DNA of 64,000 nt from Hippophae tibetana (taxonomy: Eukaryota; Streptophyta; Magnoliopsida; Rosales; Elaeagnaceae), in contig CM072801.1 in assembly GCA_037013495.1 (NCBI GenBank), forward strand, positions 19,031,001-19,095,000, given 5' to 3'. Positions 36,500 to 47,130 of this stretch are shown one piece after another. Under the pieces are notes generated by a model. It was not told the origin of the DNA and ran no database searches. It was given only the letters and a program-made list of their open reading frames with translations. Every line of letters begins with the position of its first letter. The first letter of the stretch is position 1. The position numbers were made by a program, and so were the translations under genes.

Positions 36500-39400
36500 A
36501 GTGACACATCTACGTGGTGTGCTTTTCACAAAGATATAAGCCATGAGATACGAGATTGTAGACATCTAAGGAAAGAAATAGAAGATTTATTATCCAGAGG
36601 GTATTTGGGGGACATCGTGGGATATAATAGTATAAGAGGTAAGCGACAGTTTGAATGCAAAACGTTGAGGCTACCTGCTCTATTAGGTAGTAATATAGAC
36701 CTACACGATGGGGCCAATGTGAGGACCATCCATACCATACATGGAGGGCTCAGACTCAATGGTACACTAAAGACTTATGTGATTTACCTTATGTTTATAA
36801 TCTAGATAAAGTGAGGTCTTCCATTGAAATCACCTTCACAAGGAAGGATGATGTTTCAACTCTCCACGAAGGCCTTTTTGCTATCACCCTAAGAATAAGA
36901 TCCTATGATGTTTGTCAAATCATGATTGGCATTGGAAGCTTTGTCGACCTTTTTTCTATCAACAACAAGGGCCCTAGGTATAAAGGAATGTGACATCGTA
37001 AGAAGAGAGCTACCCCTGGTGGGATTTAATAGTAGCGCCACCTATGCAATTAGAACTGTGGTGTTACCAATCATGGGAAAAGGATCTATAGTAATGACCA
37101 ACTTTGTGGTAGTTGAAGTCCCACCTGACTACAATGCCATCCTGGGTAGTCCATAGATACATAAGATGAAAGTAGTTCTATCTACCTATCACTAAGTCAT
37201 CAAATACCCAATTGAGGAAGGCATAAAAGAGATAAGGGGAAACCATGAAAAGGCTAGAGGTTGTCATAATGCTACTATGAAAGAAGTTGCTCCCAAGTAG
37301 CAATCACAATATGGGCTTTGTGAAAAAAGGCCAAGAGGTAGATGTCTAGCAAAGGCTATTAATTTGAATGAGGTGCAAGATCTATGAGTTGAAGACAAGT
37401 AAGATGACCATTCTCTAAAATCAAGCACTACCTTGATAATAGAGGTTAGGGAGCAGCTATCTCGATTCCTAAGAGAAAATTCCAATGTCTTCATATGGAG
37501 GCCTGTAGATATACTCGGGATTGACCTAGATATTATAACCCATAAGTTGAATTTTGATCCAAAAGCTAGACCTATCAAGCAAAGAAAGATAAAATTTCCA
37601 AGAGAAAATAACAAAGTGATTAAAGATCAAATCACCATGCTTAAAGAGATGAAGATTATTAGAGAGGTGAACTATCCAACCTTGTTGTCAAATGTGGTGC
37701 TGATGATGCATGTCATGTAGTGAGTTGGTTGATGCCACCATTGGTTTCAGCTTGATGAGTTTCTTGGATGTGTATTTTGGTTATCATCATATCATAATGC
37801 ACCTACAAGATGAATAGAAAACATCTTTCATTATTAAGGAAGGGGACCTTCTGTTACATCCAAATTCCATTTGGTTTAAAAAAATGTGGGATCCATGTAT
37901 CAATGCCTTGTCAATAAGATGTTTATTGGTCAATTGGGGAGAAATCTAGAAGCATATGTATATGATATGGTGGTAAAATTAGCATAGCCAGTAAATTATG
38001 TTAAACACTTAGAACAAATATTTTGAGTAATCCGAAGGTATGGTCTATGACTTAACCCTAAAAAATATGTTTTGGGTGTTGGTTTAGGAAAATTCTTAGG
38101 GACTAACCCAAACAAGATACAAGTCTTAGTCAACATGAAACATTTTACCAATCTGAAGGGCATTCAACAATTGAACTGAAGAACAGTGGAACTTAACAGA
38201 TTCATTTCAAAATGCACAGATAAGTATTTTCCAATCTTTAAAAATGCTTAGGAAGAACATGTCAATTTTTTGGAGCGAGGATTAAGACAAAGCCTTTCAT
38301 AGAATTAAACAATACTTAAGCAAGCCTCTAGTCTTACTTAGTCCTTTCCCAAGAGACAAGATTTATTTATATGTAGTTGTTTCTCCTCAGACTTGTAATG
38401 TCGTACTCCTTGTTGAAAGAAACAAGGTTCAACACCCTATCTACTACATCACCAAGATCCTGACAGATGCCCAAAGTAGGTATTCAACAATCGACAAGTT
38501 GACATTTGCCCTAAAAGCGACGACATGAAAACTGAGACATTACTTTGGCTTATATACCATGGTACTACTCACCTCGCAACCATTTAAAAGCGTATTAATG
38601 AGGCCAGAGGTCGCAGGAATATTGGCACATATTTCCATATAGTTGGGAAAGTATGATATCAAGTATATGTCTAGAACCTTCATTAAAGGGCAAGCAATGG
38701 TAGAGTTTGTTACCGAGTTCAGTGAGTCACCAGAGGTCACCAATGATGAAGTAAAAATGGAAGTATGTGGTATGTATCAAAGATAGATGCAACCATGGCA
38801 AGTATTTGTCGATGTTATGCATAACTTTTGTGGCATTGAGCTAAGGGTGATCATAGTTGATCATGATGAAAATTGTTTCGAGTATGTTGTCAGGATAGAT
38901 TTTCAAGCAACCAATAATGTTGCAGAGTATAAGGTGGCTATATTTGGTGTCATGATGGCAAAGAAGATTAGATTTGATAACATCGCTTAACTACTGTGCG
39001 TGAGGCCAACCATACTCGAGTGATTTATATAAAAATATTGATAGAGGCTAATTTGGAAGAGGCCAAAAAATAGTCGAAAGCATGAACGCTACTACAAGCC
39101 TATGATTCACTCCAATCTTTAACTTCCTAAAAAATGGAGACCTACCCTAGGATCATAAGCTTATAAAATAAATCAAGGCTAAGGTAGGTCGATACATGAT
39201 AAAAATAATAAATAGTACAAAATATTTGCACTTGGACCCTGGCTCTTATGCATATCTAGGGATGGGTCTAAAATAATTATGTTTGAAGCCCACGAGGGAG
39301 AATACAACTTGCATTCGGGTGGAATAAGGTTATCCTAACGAATTATGAAGCAAGGTTACTATTGGTCTACTATACTAGCAGATTGCACAAGGTACATCGA

Positions 39401-40190
39401 GGTGTGTGATAAATGTTAGAGTTTTCCCAATTATCACATGCATCACCAACCACGATGACATGGATAGTTAGTCCATGGCCCTTTCTATAAATAGAGATTG
39501 TATATTATAGGAACCTTAACCTAAACAAGGAGCCAATTTTTTTTTTATTAGTTTCCATAGATTATTTTTCTAAATAGATTGAGGTGGAGCCTCTAGGAAG
39601 AATATGGGAATATGAGGTAATTCGGTTTATCTTGAAGTCTATTGTTTGCCACTTCATCCTACCCAAGGAGCTTGTTACCGATAATAGAAGACATTTTATG
39701 GGCCGTAACATCAAATAATTTTCCATCAAGTACAACATCAAGATGTGCCAATCAACATCATGTTATCCATAAACCAACGATCAAGCAGAGTCTTCTAACA
39801 AGTTGGTAATCAACATACTAAAGATAAAGTTGGAGAGCACTAAAGGAAGATGGGTTAAGAAGCTACCTGAAACATTGTGGGCTATCTGGACTAGTCCCAG
39901 AGGGAGCACTAATGAGACACATTTCTCACTAGTATATAGGACTAAAGTTGTAATACCAACTAAGATCACAGTTCCCACTGTGAGATCAATCCTAACCAAG
40001 AACCATAACACCACAAGTAAAGCAATTGAACTAACCCTCGTAGAATAAAAAAGATATGAAGTCTTGAGGAGGATGGTCGAGTATAAAAATAGGGTAACAG
40101 ATTATTACAACAAAGTCGTATGTTTTAAGACTTTTGTCATAGGTGATTGGATTCTCAGAAGGATCATCCCTAATAATAAGACACTCTCAG
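36500..40190 (+). pseudogene. Tat gag-pol remnant
   Basis: Order: Gag C terminus (36510-36610), aspartic protease (36640-37155, active-site region MIGIGSFVDLFSI where the usual DTGSS aspartate is lost; ends YNAILGSP), RT (37433-38010), classical RNase H (about 38340-38520, with HPIYYITKILTDAQSRYSTI), archaeal-type RNase H (38787-38990) and integrase (39330-40150, QGYYWSTILADC; ELVTDN; TNDQAESSNKLV). The integrase tail near 40070-40170 reads RMVEYKNRVTDYYNK. Stops and shifts occur every few hundred bases. Dual RNase H is the basis for assigning the Tat group. Confidence 0.85.
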
Positions 40191-40640
40191 GAGTTGATCA
40201 TCTCGATCAGGAATCGAGTGGAGCACTCTGACACTGAAGAGAGTTGATCACATTGGTCATAGACCAGGTAGAGTACTCCCTCTTAAATGTACATGTTACA
40301 AGCTGATCACCTTGGTCAGGAATCATGTAGAATGCCCTAACACTGAAGAGAGTTGCTCATTTTAATCTGGAACTAGGTAAAATGCTCTAACATTGAAAAT
40401 AGTTGATCACCTTAGTCAAAGACCAGGAAGATCGCTTTCCTTTAAAAGTATATGTCACGAGATAATCACATCTGTCAAGAACTATGTAGAGCGATTTGAA
40501 ACTGAAGAGATTTATTAACCTTGGTCATAGACCAAGTAGAGCATTTTCTCTTAAAAGTACATGTTACGATCCGATCACCTCGATTATAGACCAAGTAGAT
40601 TGCACTCCAACAGTTGCTTGAGTTAGGCTACAAGTCTATT
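40180..40640 (+). repeat. Degenerate tandem array after Tat pol (two monomer types)
   Basis: Eight units start with a form of agttgatcaccttggtca. Type A is about 50 bases and ends acactgaagag; type B is about 59 bases and ends cttaaaagtacatgttacg. The order reads A B A A B A B and a final diverged unit. Tat-lineage elements are known for tandem repeats in this position, between pol and the 3' LTR. Confidence 0.85.
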
Positions 40641-40671
40641 TCATTGACCATGTTTAACAAGTTCATCCCAT

Positions 40672-41251
40672 TGATGGGTGCTCAAAAAGCACTAAAATTA
40701 CCATGATTTTATGCACGTTAATTGATTAAATATATATATATATATATGATTTTATCATATATTTATATAAATATGTCTTTTCATAATCACATGTATTTTT
40801 TTTGTTTTTCAGGTATTTTCGCTTAAAAAAGTAACTTAAAGACTTAAAGAAAAATACCGGAGGCAATACATCACAAATATATTTATAAATTAAATGATAA
40901 AAAGTCAAAAAAGATGAAAAAATTGGACAAAATAGGTCAAAATATGTCAAAAGGGTCAAAAAAGAGGAAATCGTGCACGCAGCTGCCCAGCAGCGCCAAC
41001 CAATGCACACAACTGCCGATATTTTTTTTCTTTGAGTCTTTAAGTTATTTTTTAAGCAAAAATACCTAAAATATAATAAAAATACATATGATTCCGAAAA
41101 GAATGATTTATATAAATATATGATAAAATCACACATATATATATATATATATAATCAATTAACGTGCATAAAATCATATATATATATATATATTTAATCA
41201 ATTAACGTGCATAAAATCATGATAATTTTAGTGTTTTTTGAGCAATCATCA
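40672..41251. repeat. Foldback element built from ends of the dispersed repeat
   Basis: Left arm from tgatgggtgctcaaaaagca to about 40850 and right arm from about 41030 to gagcaatcatca are inverted copies. The arms equal the right end (43430-43618) of the long repeat copy nearby. The right arm also carries a 38-bp direct duplication of atcaattaacgtgcataaaa. Flanking acaagttcatc occurs on both sides. Confidence 0.82.
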
Positions 41252-41289
41252 CCCATAAAAAATAAAGTACATTGATTGTGCTTCACAAG

Positions 41290-41840
41290 TTCATCTTATT
41301 AAAAATAAATTTTGTTACTCGAGCTTACAAAGCTTTTAAAGTTCATTAATGACGAACTCGACGTTTCAAAATATTAAAAGTTCTTCAGATGTTTGGACGC
41401 ACGACGAGTGTCCGGGTCGTTTTCCTCCTCTACTAAGGGAAACAACTCGACCTGAATCTTAACCATTTTCTTACCGATATAGACTCCTATTTCGATAGGG
41501 GCTAAGCTTGAGTTAAGTGTGGAATGTTCCAATTCCTCAATAATATCCATCACCTTGAGGATTACTCATTCATATCACTTCATGTAAAAGTTTACCCAAT
41601 GGGACTCCTTATCAACCATAGCAGCCATTTTAGTAATGATCCATCTATCACGAGATTGAGTTTGATATAACTGCTCCTTACAGGAAGTGAGCTCACACTT
41701 GGTCTCTTCATAAAGAGAGAGATTATCCTTGTGGCTGGACAACTCAACCTTTAATTTCTCTATCTTAAATTTGAGCCTATCGTTCTCTAGTTTTAAAGCT
41801 CAAGCTGCCACAAACTTGATGAGCAGAACCGGCATCGCCG
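41290..41840 (-). pseudogene. Coiled-coil portion of the Tat antisense ORF
   Basis: The minus strand reads a Lys/Glu/Leu-rich stretch (LKLENDRLKFKIEKLKVEL near 41800-41740, then SLYEETKCELTSCKEQL). An acidic and basic tail follows, with stops near 41575 and 41340. It looks like the C-terminal coiled coil of the protein begun at about 46180, cut off from it by the repeat at 41845-43618. It could instead come from a second nested copy. Confidence 0.55.
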
Positions 41841-41844
41841 ATCT

Positions 41845-43618
41845 TGTCAATACTTTGGTTTTATATTTATAAAACTCTCGCAAGTGCACGAATCATTTCG
41901 TAGAAAATGATAAGTATACTCCCAAGGTCGATCTAAGGAAGGAATGTATGTGATTTTTAATTTATTATTCAAACTTTTAAAAACGAAATTAAATCATAAA
42001 CATCTTGTCACAATATTTTGGGTTTTGTGTTTTTAATCTACTGACATAAAAATAAACATAGATTCAATAAACATTTATGAAAATTTTATCATTTATAATA
42101 GTGGAGTATTTATGGATATAATAACTAAGTTAATTATGTTTGCTCATATTATTTAAGTTATTAAAGATATGAATTGATATTTATTGATTCTCTTTTTTAT
42201 ATATGAATACCATCTTTGGTGGGGTTAGATATTCTTTGTTAACTAAACAAATCAATTAACACCTATGGGTGGGGTTGATGACTAATTTAGTTAATTAAAT
42301 TAATTCATTTTTCTAAGAGATTGAAAATGAACCATTTAAATGCCACCTTTGGTAGGGTTAGACAGTTTAAACTTTATTCAAGATGTCCAAATTAAACCTA
42401 AGAATTTAATTATCCGAGTATTAACTTTCAAGTTTTAAAACTATTACTAAAAATATGTTGTCAATACATTTTCAGATAATAATTCTTATAAAAACTTTTA
42501 AAATAGAGTTTCACTCTAACTACCGGACGATTGTACCAACAAATAAAAGAACACTACTCTAAATTAGACCGGATAACTAAACCATAAAATCTAATTTTCA
42601 TATTTAAGTTTGTAATGAAACATAATATATTTCTCTTTAACATTCTTAATATAAAATTTTGAATAAAAATAAAATCAATTCATTTTAGAGATTTTTAACT
42701 ATTTCATATTTTGTAAGCATAACAACGTTATTATTATATCATGTTTACAAATAGCCAACAAAGTTAAATTTAATCACAAACAAATTAAATATAACATGTA
42801 AGAATAAAGCATAAAAAATAACTGTAAAGAAAATAAAATCCTTACAGTACTTTGATGCTATTCTCGTTGCTGGAAAACCTACAAACAGAATTTGCACTCC
42901 CATTTATTGAATCAAAAAGCAAATAAATTACAAAAACATAACTAGTTCTTCTCAAAAAGAGAAGAACTCTAAAACTAAGAAAAACTAATTAAGGAAAAAC
43001 TAAAAAAACTAAGAAATGAGAGAAAGAAAGAGAAGAGAAGATGTGTTTTGAGGTGTGTTTAGTTATGAAGAGAATGAGGGTATTTATAGGTGATGATGGG
43101 AAGAAAAAGTGGGTGAAAAAATGATTAAAAATGGAGAAAATGCAAAGTAGTGAATGATGACATCATACTGGTGTGGGCGCGACAACATGCGCAGATGGGG
43201 GCAGCGACAGGTGTAGATGGGCGCAGGCGCGCGCGGTGTGCATGGACAGGGAAGTACAGTGTGCGGGACTGGGCGTTGATGGGCGCTGGTGCGAACGGAA
43301 TGGGCGTGCTGCACGCGTTGGCTGGCGTGATTTCCTTCTTTTTGACATTTTTGACCTATTTTGTCCAATTTTTCCATATTTGTTGACTTTTCCTCATTTA
43401 TTTTATGAATATATTTGTGATGTATTTCCTCCAGTATTCCTCTTTGTGTCTTTAAGTTATGTTTTTAAGCGAAAATACCTAAAAAACAATAAAAATACCC
43501 GTGATTCCGAAAAGACAAATTTATATAAATATATGATAAAATCATATAAATATATATATTTTTAATCAATTAATGTGCATAAAATCATGGTAATTTTAGT
43601 GTTTTTGAGCACTCATCA
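41845..43618 (-). repeat. Dispersed AT-rich repeat, copy 3 (1.77 kb, LTR-like)
   Basis: Plus-strand ends read tgtcaatac and gagcactcatca, so both termini fit TG...CA. The right 190 bases also form the arms of 40672-41251, and the left 850 bases recur at 8955-9806. It has no coding capacity. Length and ends suggest a solo or flanking LTR of a gypsy element, but no target duplication is found, so the class is open. Confidence 0.65.
43150..43330. other. GC-rich patch inside the repeat
   Basis: About 180 bases rich in gatgggcgc and gcgcgc-like words interrupt otherwise very AT-rich DNA. Open frames exist on both strands, but only because stop codons are rare in GC-rich DNA. A short relative (cgcagctgcccagcagcgcc) lies in the loop of the 40672-41251 foldback. 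Confidence 0.6.
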
Positions 43619-43959
43619 AGTGTCTATTTACCCGGTTAGAATCCATAAGGTTCAAATAAGAAAGATGGAGGAAACATTGTTAGCTGCTTCAAACAAAAGA
43701 GGATGTCTGAATTATTGTATCCGTAACCCTTTTTTATAAGGAATGATATTGGGAAAACTATGATTACATATGTCTTTGAAAGTAAAGAGGTAGTTCAACA
43801 TCATAAATAAATACTATAAATGCTATAAATGCAAAAGTACACATACAATGTAAGTTTTTCCCAAAATCAATTTCATTAATAATGCTGGATTACAAAAGGA
43901 TAAGTTCACGACCATACAAAATGGATAAGGCATTGAGCTTTACAAAAAATAGAGAGAAA

Positions 43960-46180
43960 ACTATACATAATAAGGAGGCTCGGGCTCACTCCAAAATTAA
44001 AGATCCCCAGTTCCACCTTATTCATCTCCCACCCTAGGTTCATCATCGCTCGCCCTAGAGTCTGATCCCTATTCATCATCATCCTTCTGAGTTTGAGTGG
44101 GCAAGTATGGAGGGATGGCTAGGATATTGAGTATTTGATAGTAGTATTCCCAAAGGCCTTTCTTTTGGCCTCTTTCTTAAAAGAGTCTATGGCTAGTTTC
44201 TACCCAATCTCGACACTCGAGAAGAGTGATAGGTCATAACGTTGAGATTACACCTTTGTTTTTTTCTTGTTCACAGGCATATGTATCTTTGGCATCGTCA
44301 AGCTTGTGCTTATATGCTTCTACCTCAACCTTGAGCTTTATTTGGGCCTTGCCGAGTGCCTAGAAGCGCCTCAAGTTATCATTTAGCTCTTGTATGGCCT
44401 TGGCTAGCTTCTTTTCCTTGTCAATGGCCTTGTCGTCCCACTTGTTGGCCTTGGCCAACAACACAACATTCTTTTCCCAAGTTAAGGTGTGGCTCTCTTT
44501 TTCCATCACGAGATCGTGCTTCAATCGCTCCATACCCTGAACTCTACTAATCTCATAAAGGAGATAGGCCTGAATACAAGAAAAATAATGCAAGGTTAGG
44601 GAAATAGAATAGCTTGAGGCACAATAAATATAAGTTTAGACTGGCACTTATTTGGTACAAGAGTCTGTTGAGAACGAGCCTAAAATTGACATTTTTGCAC
44701 ATGGCATCAAACTATTTCTCGTGAACCATATAGAACAGGTTTCCCACGTAATGATCTATCCTCTCTGGTACCATACCCCTATACAGGACCACTCCTTCAA
44801 CTTCTACACTGAGTTTGTCAATAACACATTTCCCCCTCCACGAGTCCTTCACATGGGGTAGGTGTTTTTTGTTCTAAGACGATGGGTGTGGAAACGTGTT
44901 GACCAAGGGATGCTGGTGTGAGACTGACAACATTCATAGGTGTAGGCACGAACACAGGCTCATCAATGGTCACTTTTTTCTTCATTTTGGATAGTGCGGG
45001 AGTGGTTTCCTACTCAGAGGACTTGCTCATTTTCTTTCCTTTAGCGGAGCTCATACGTTGAAAGAGATTTACATCTTTTTGATGGATAGCCCTCTATTTA
45101 GCAACTCTACTTTGAAGTCGTGCCAACAAGCCATTGTTGTTGAACTCCATGGTATCTACAAAGACAAAAGGAAAAAGGAATGTTAGATTTCAAAGGCTCA
45201 GGAAAAATAAACAATGGGTAATTTGTGGAAGGCTCAGTGCTACTTAACCATTGTTAAAGAGCGCTTCAAATCTCCCTCCAAACTTTGTTGGAGGGGTTAT
45301 ACACTTGGAGGGTGCCATAGGTTTACGAATTATCTTGTGAGGTGGCTCCATTGAGCCTTACCTTATCAACCCAAACGTAACAAAGCGTGGGGAGTTTAGT
45401 AGTTGCTTCTATTGTGTCTTCTCGGGCATATAGTTTTAGGTATCAACTAATCTTTACTTGGCCTCGAGGTTCAAGGTCGTGATAAGGGATACCATATTCC
45501 TTATCACAAGCTTGGTATTAGCCCAAATGATCCTTATCAACCTTGCATCACTCTTTTAAGTTCTTCTCATTCTCGGGGAGGATCACATTTATTCCCTGAT
45601 CTTGTTTGACTAACATATAAACCGTCATTGTATTTGTAGGATTCTACATCAAAACATATGCCTCATTAAACTAGGGCATCTCTAACTCGACCTCGAGCTG
45701 TCTACATATCAAGGTGAGATAGAGAAAGTACCTTCACCTATTTGGCATTAGTTGGCTCAACGCGAGCTGAGTTATAGCCAAGAACTTCCTTATGAAGGGG
45801 TACAGTGGAAACCCGACCCATGGCCATAAGACCTTCTCATGAAATGTTGTCCACTCAGTTGGAGGTGAATTGATGTCAAGAACACCCAGCCTAGGGATCA
45901 TTATTTGAAATGAGAAGGGAATGTCGTACATTTTCCTTAGCCTCTCCTTGTCTTGAGAAGATAAGCCATTGGGTTTGACCTTGGTTACCCAACTTTTGGT
46001 ACAACCTGTGGGTTCACCGGTGCCCCTATTCCTTGTGGTTCTTCCTCTATGACCTTGAGACCGATATTTGGGTATGATACATATTCAACCTATTTATAGG
46101 TGTGGCCCATGGGCTAGACATAAAGGTGAAATGAGGAGGCTCAAACATTTACTCTTCACTCGAGATGCTCATCTATTTAG
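43960..46180 (-). pseudogene. Antisense extra ORF of the Tat element (PF04195-like domain plus coiled coil)
   Basis: On the minus strand, opposite to pol, a broken ORF starts near 46180 (MSISSEE). It contains WPWVGFPLYPFIRKFLAITQ at 45830-45770 and LSQLMPN, which resemble the plant 'putative gypsy type transposon' domain (PF04195). Downstream it becomes a coiled coil (44593-44360, KHDLVMEKESHTLTWEKNV; DKEKKLAKAIQELNDNL) and ends acidic near 44050 (QKDDDE). Several stops interrupt it. Extra ORFs in antisense orientation between pol and the 3' LTR are known from Tat-lineage elements; their function is unknown. A minus-strand TATA box lies upstream. Confidence 0.7.
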
Positions 46181-46599
46181 TGAACCCTAATGCATCACTC
46201 TCTACCTAGCCTGAGAAGTTGGGATATTACGGGATCTCCTAAGAGGATGAACCTAAAGTGCACAAGGGTAAGACTATATGGTCGATAGCCCGTGATGATA
46301 ACTCTCTATACATAGTCTCTACAACTTATTACAAGACACAAAATGTTAAGGTACGAGGAAATAGAGGTTTTCTAAGGTTGAGTTTTTAAAGTAAAAAAAG
46401 GAGTTAATTTAGAGATCAACCTGAAAAGAAATCAGAAAACTGTTAGACTTGAAGAGGTTTCCTTAAATGCCCAAGAAATAGTAAACTACATGTCGTACTG
46501 ATTTGTTTACCACCGAGCTGAGAACTTGTATGGTGCGAGTTGAGATGATAGAGCATTTTTGTTCCAATTTTTGTTTGATATGCTAGAAATTATGAAGTT

Positions 46600-47130
46600 A
46601 AGAGACGCTCTGGCCCTTCCTTATATAGAGGTGCATATTTTCTCTCTCCAATTAACTAACAAGTATTTATTAGGGTGAGCTGATTGTTTCAAATTTGCTA
46701 CACGGTTATTACTCTTTCACCCATGTTGAAGAACCGAGCTAAAAGAGTAGAGGACTTGATGTTTGAACATATGGATCGACCTAGAGCCTGATCCAACTCA
46801 CAGCCTGAGCCATCAGTTGAGTCAAACTTGAAAGACCAATTTATACTCGTGCCCACAATAATGCTCGTAGGATGAGCCTACCTATGCATAGTAGCTTTAG
46901 GGATTGAAAAGCCGACTACTAGTCTGAGCCATGTAGTGGTCGACCTCAAGCTTATAATATATTTTCTTTTACTCTTGTACTCTTTTGACAAACTGTAATG
47001 TGTACTCCCATATAATCGAAACGTATATATGTAATGCCTTATATATACATAACATTCTCTTACTTCACTCTAGCTTCTTTCTCTGTAAATAAGACCATCA
47101 TCATAAAAGTGAGTAACATAAAAACATATA
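46600..47130 (+). repeat. Possible 3' LTR region of the Tat element
   Basis: Sequence character changes near 47130 to plain AT-rich DNA. ccttatatatacataac near 47036 is TATA-like. No second LTR is available for comparison, so the ends are guesses. Confidence 0.3.
46619..46628 (-). promoter_or_regulatory. TATA box on the minus strand upstream of the antisense ORF
   Basis: Minus-strand ctatataagg is a near-perfect plant TATA box, about 440 bases upstream of the presumed antisense start codon. It would drive transcription against pol. Confidence 0.5.

Larger units (their letters stand above)
36260..47130 (+). mobile_element. Tat-lineage Ty3/gypsy element with antisense extra ORF
   Basis: Sense-strand gag end (CAFHKDISHEIRDCRHLRKE near 36530), protease, RT, two RNase H regions and integrase run from 36500 to 40190. 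A tandem array follows, then an antisense ORF from about 46180 down to 41290. The RT (GIDLDIITHKLN; NYPTLLSNVVL) and the second, archaeal-type RNase H (WQVFVDVMHN; ATNNVAEYK) are marks of the Tat/Ogre group. The 5' LTR is absent or replaced by a repeat fragment, and the right LTR is only guessed at 46600-47130. Many stops show it is dead. Confidence 0.82.

Noticed and set aside
40180-40640. Regularly spaced repeats resembling a CRISPR array
   Set aside because: Units are degenerate and contiguous without unique spacers, and lie behind a plant retroelement pol.
43084-43565. Overlapping frames on both strands in the GC-rich patch
   Set aside because: Open only because stops are rare in GC-rich DNA; the products are low-complexity.
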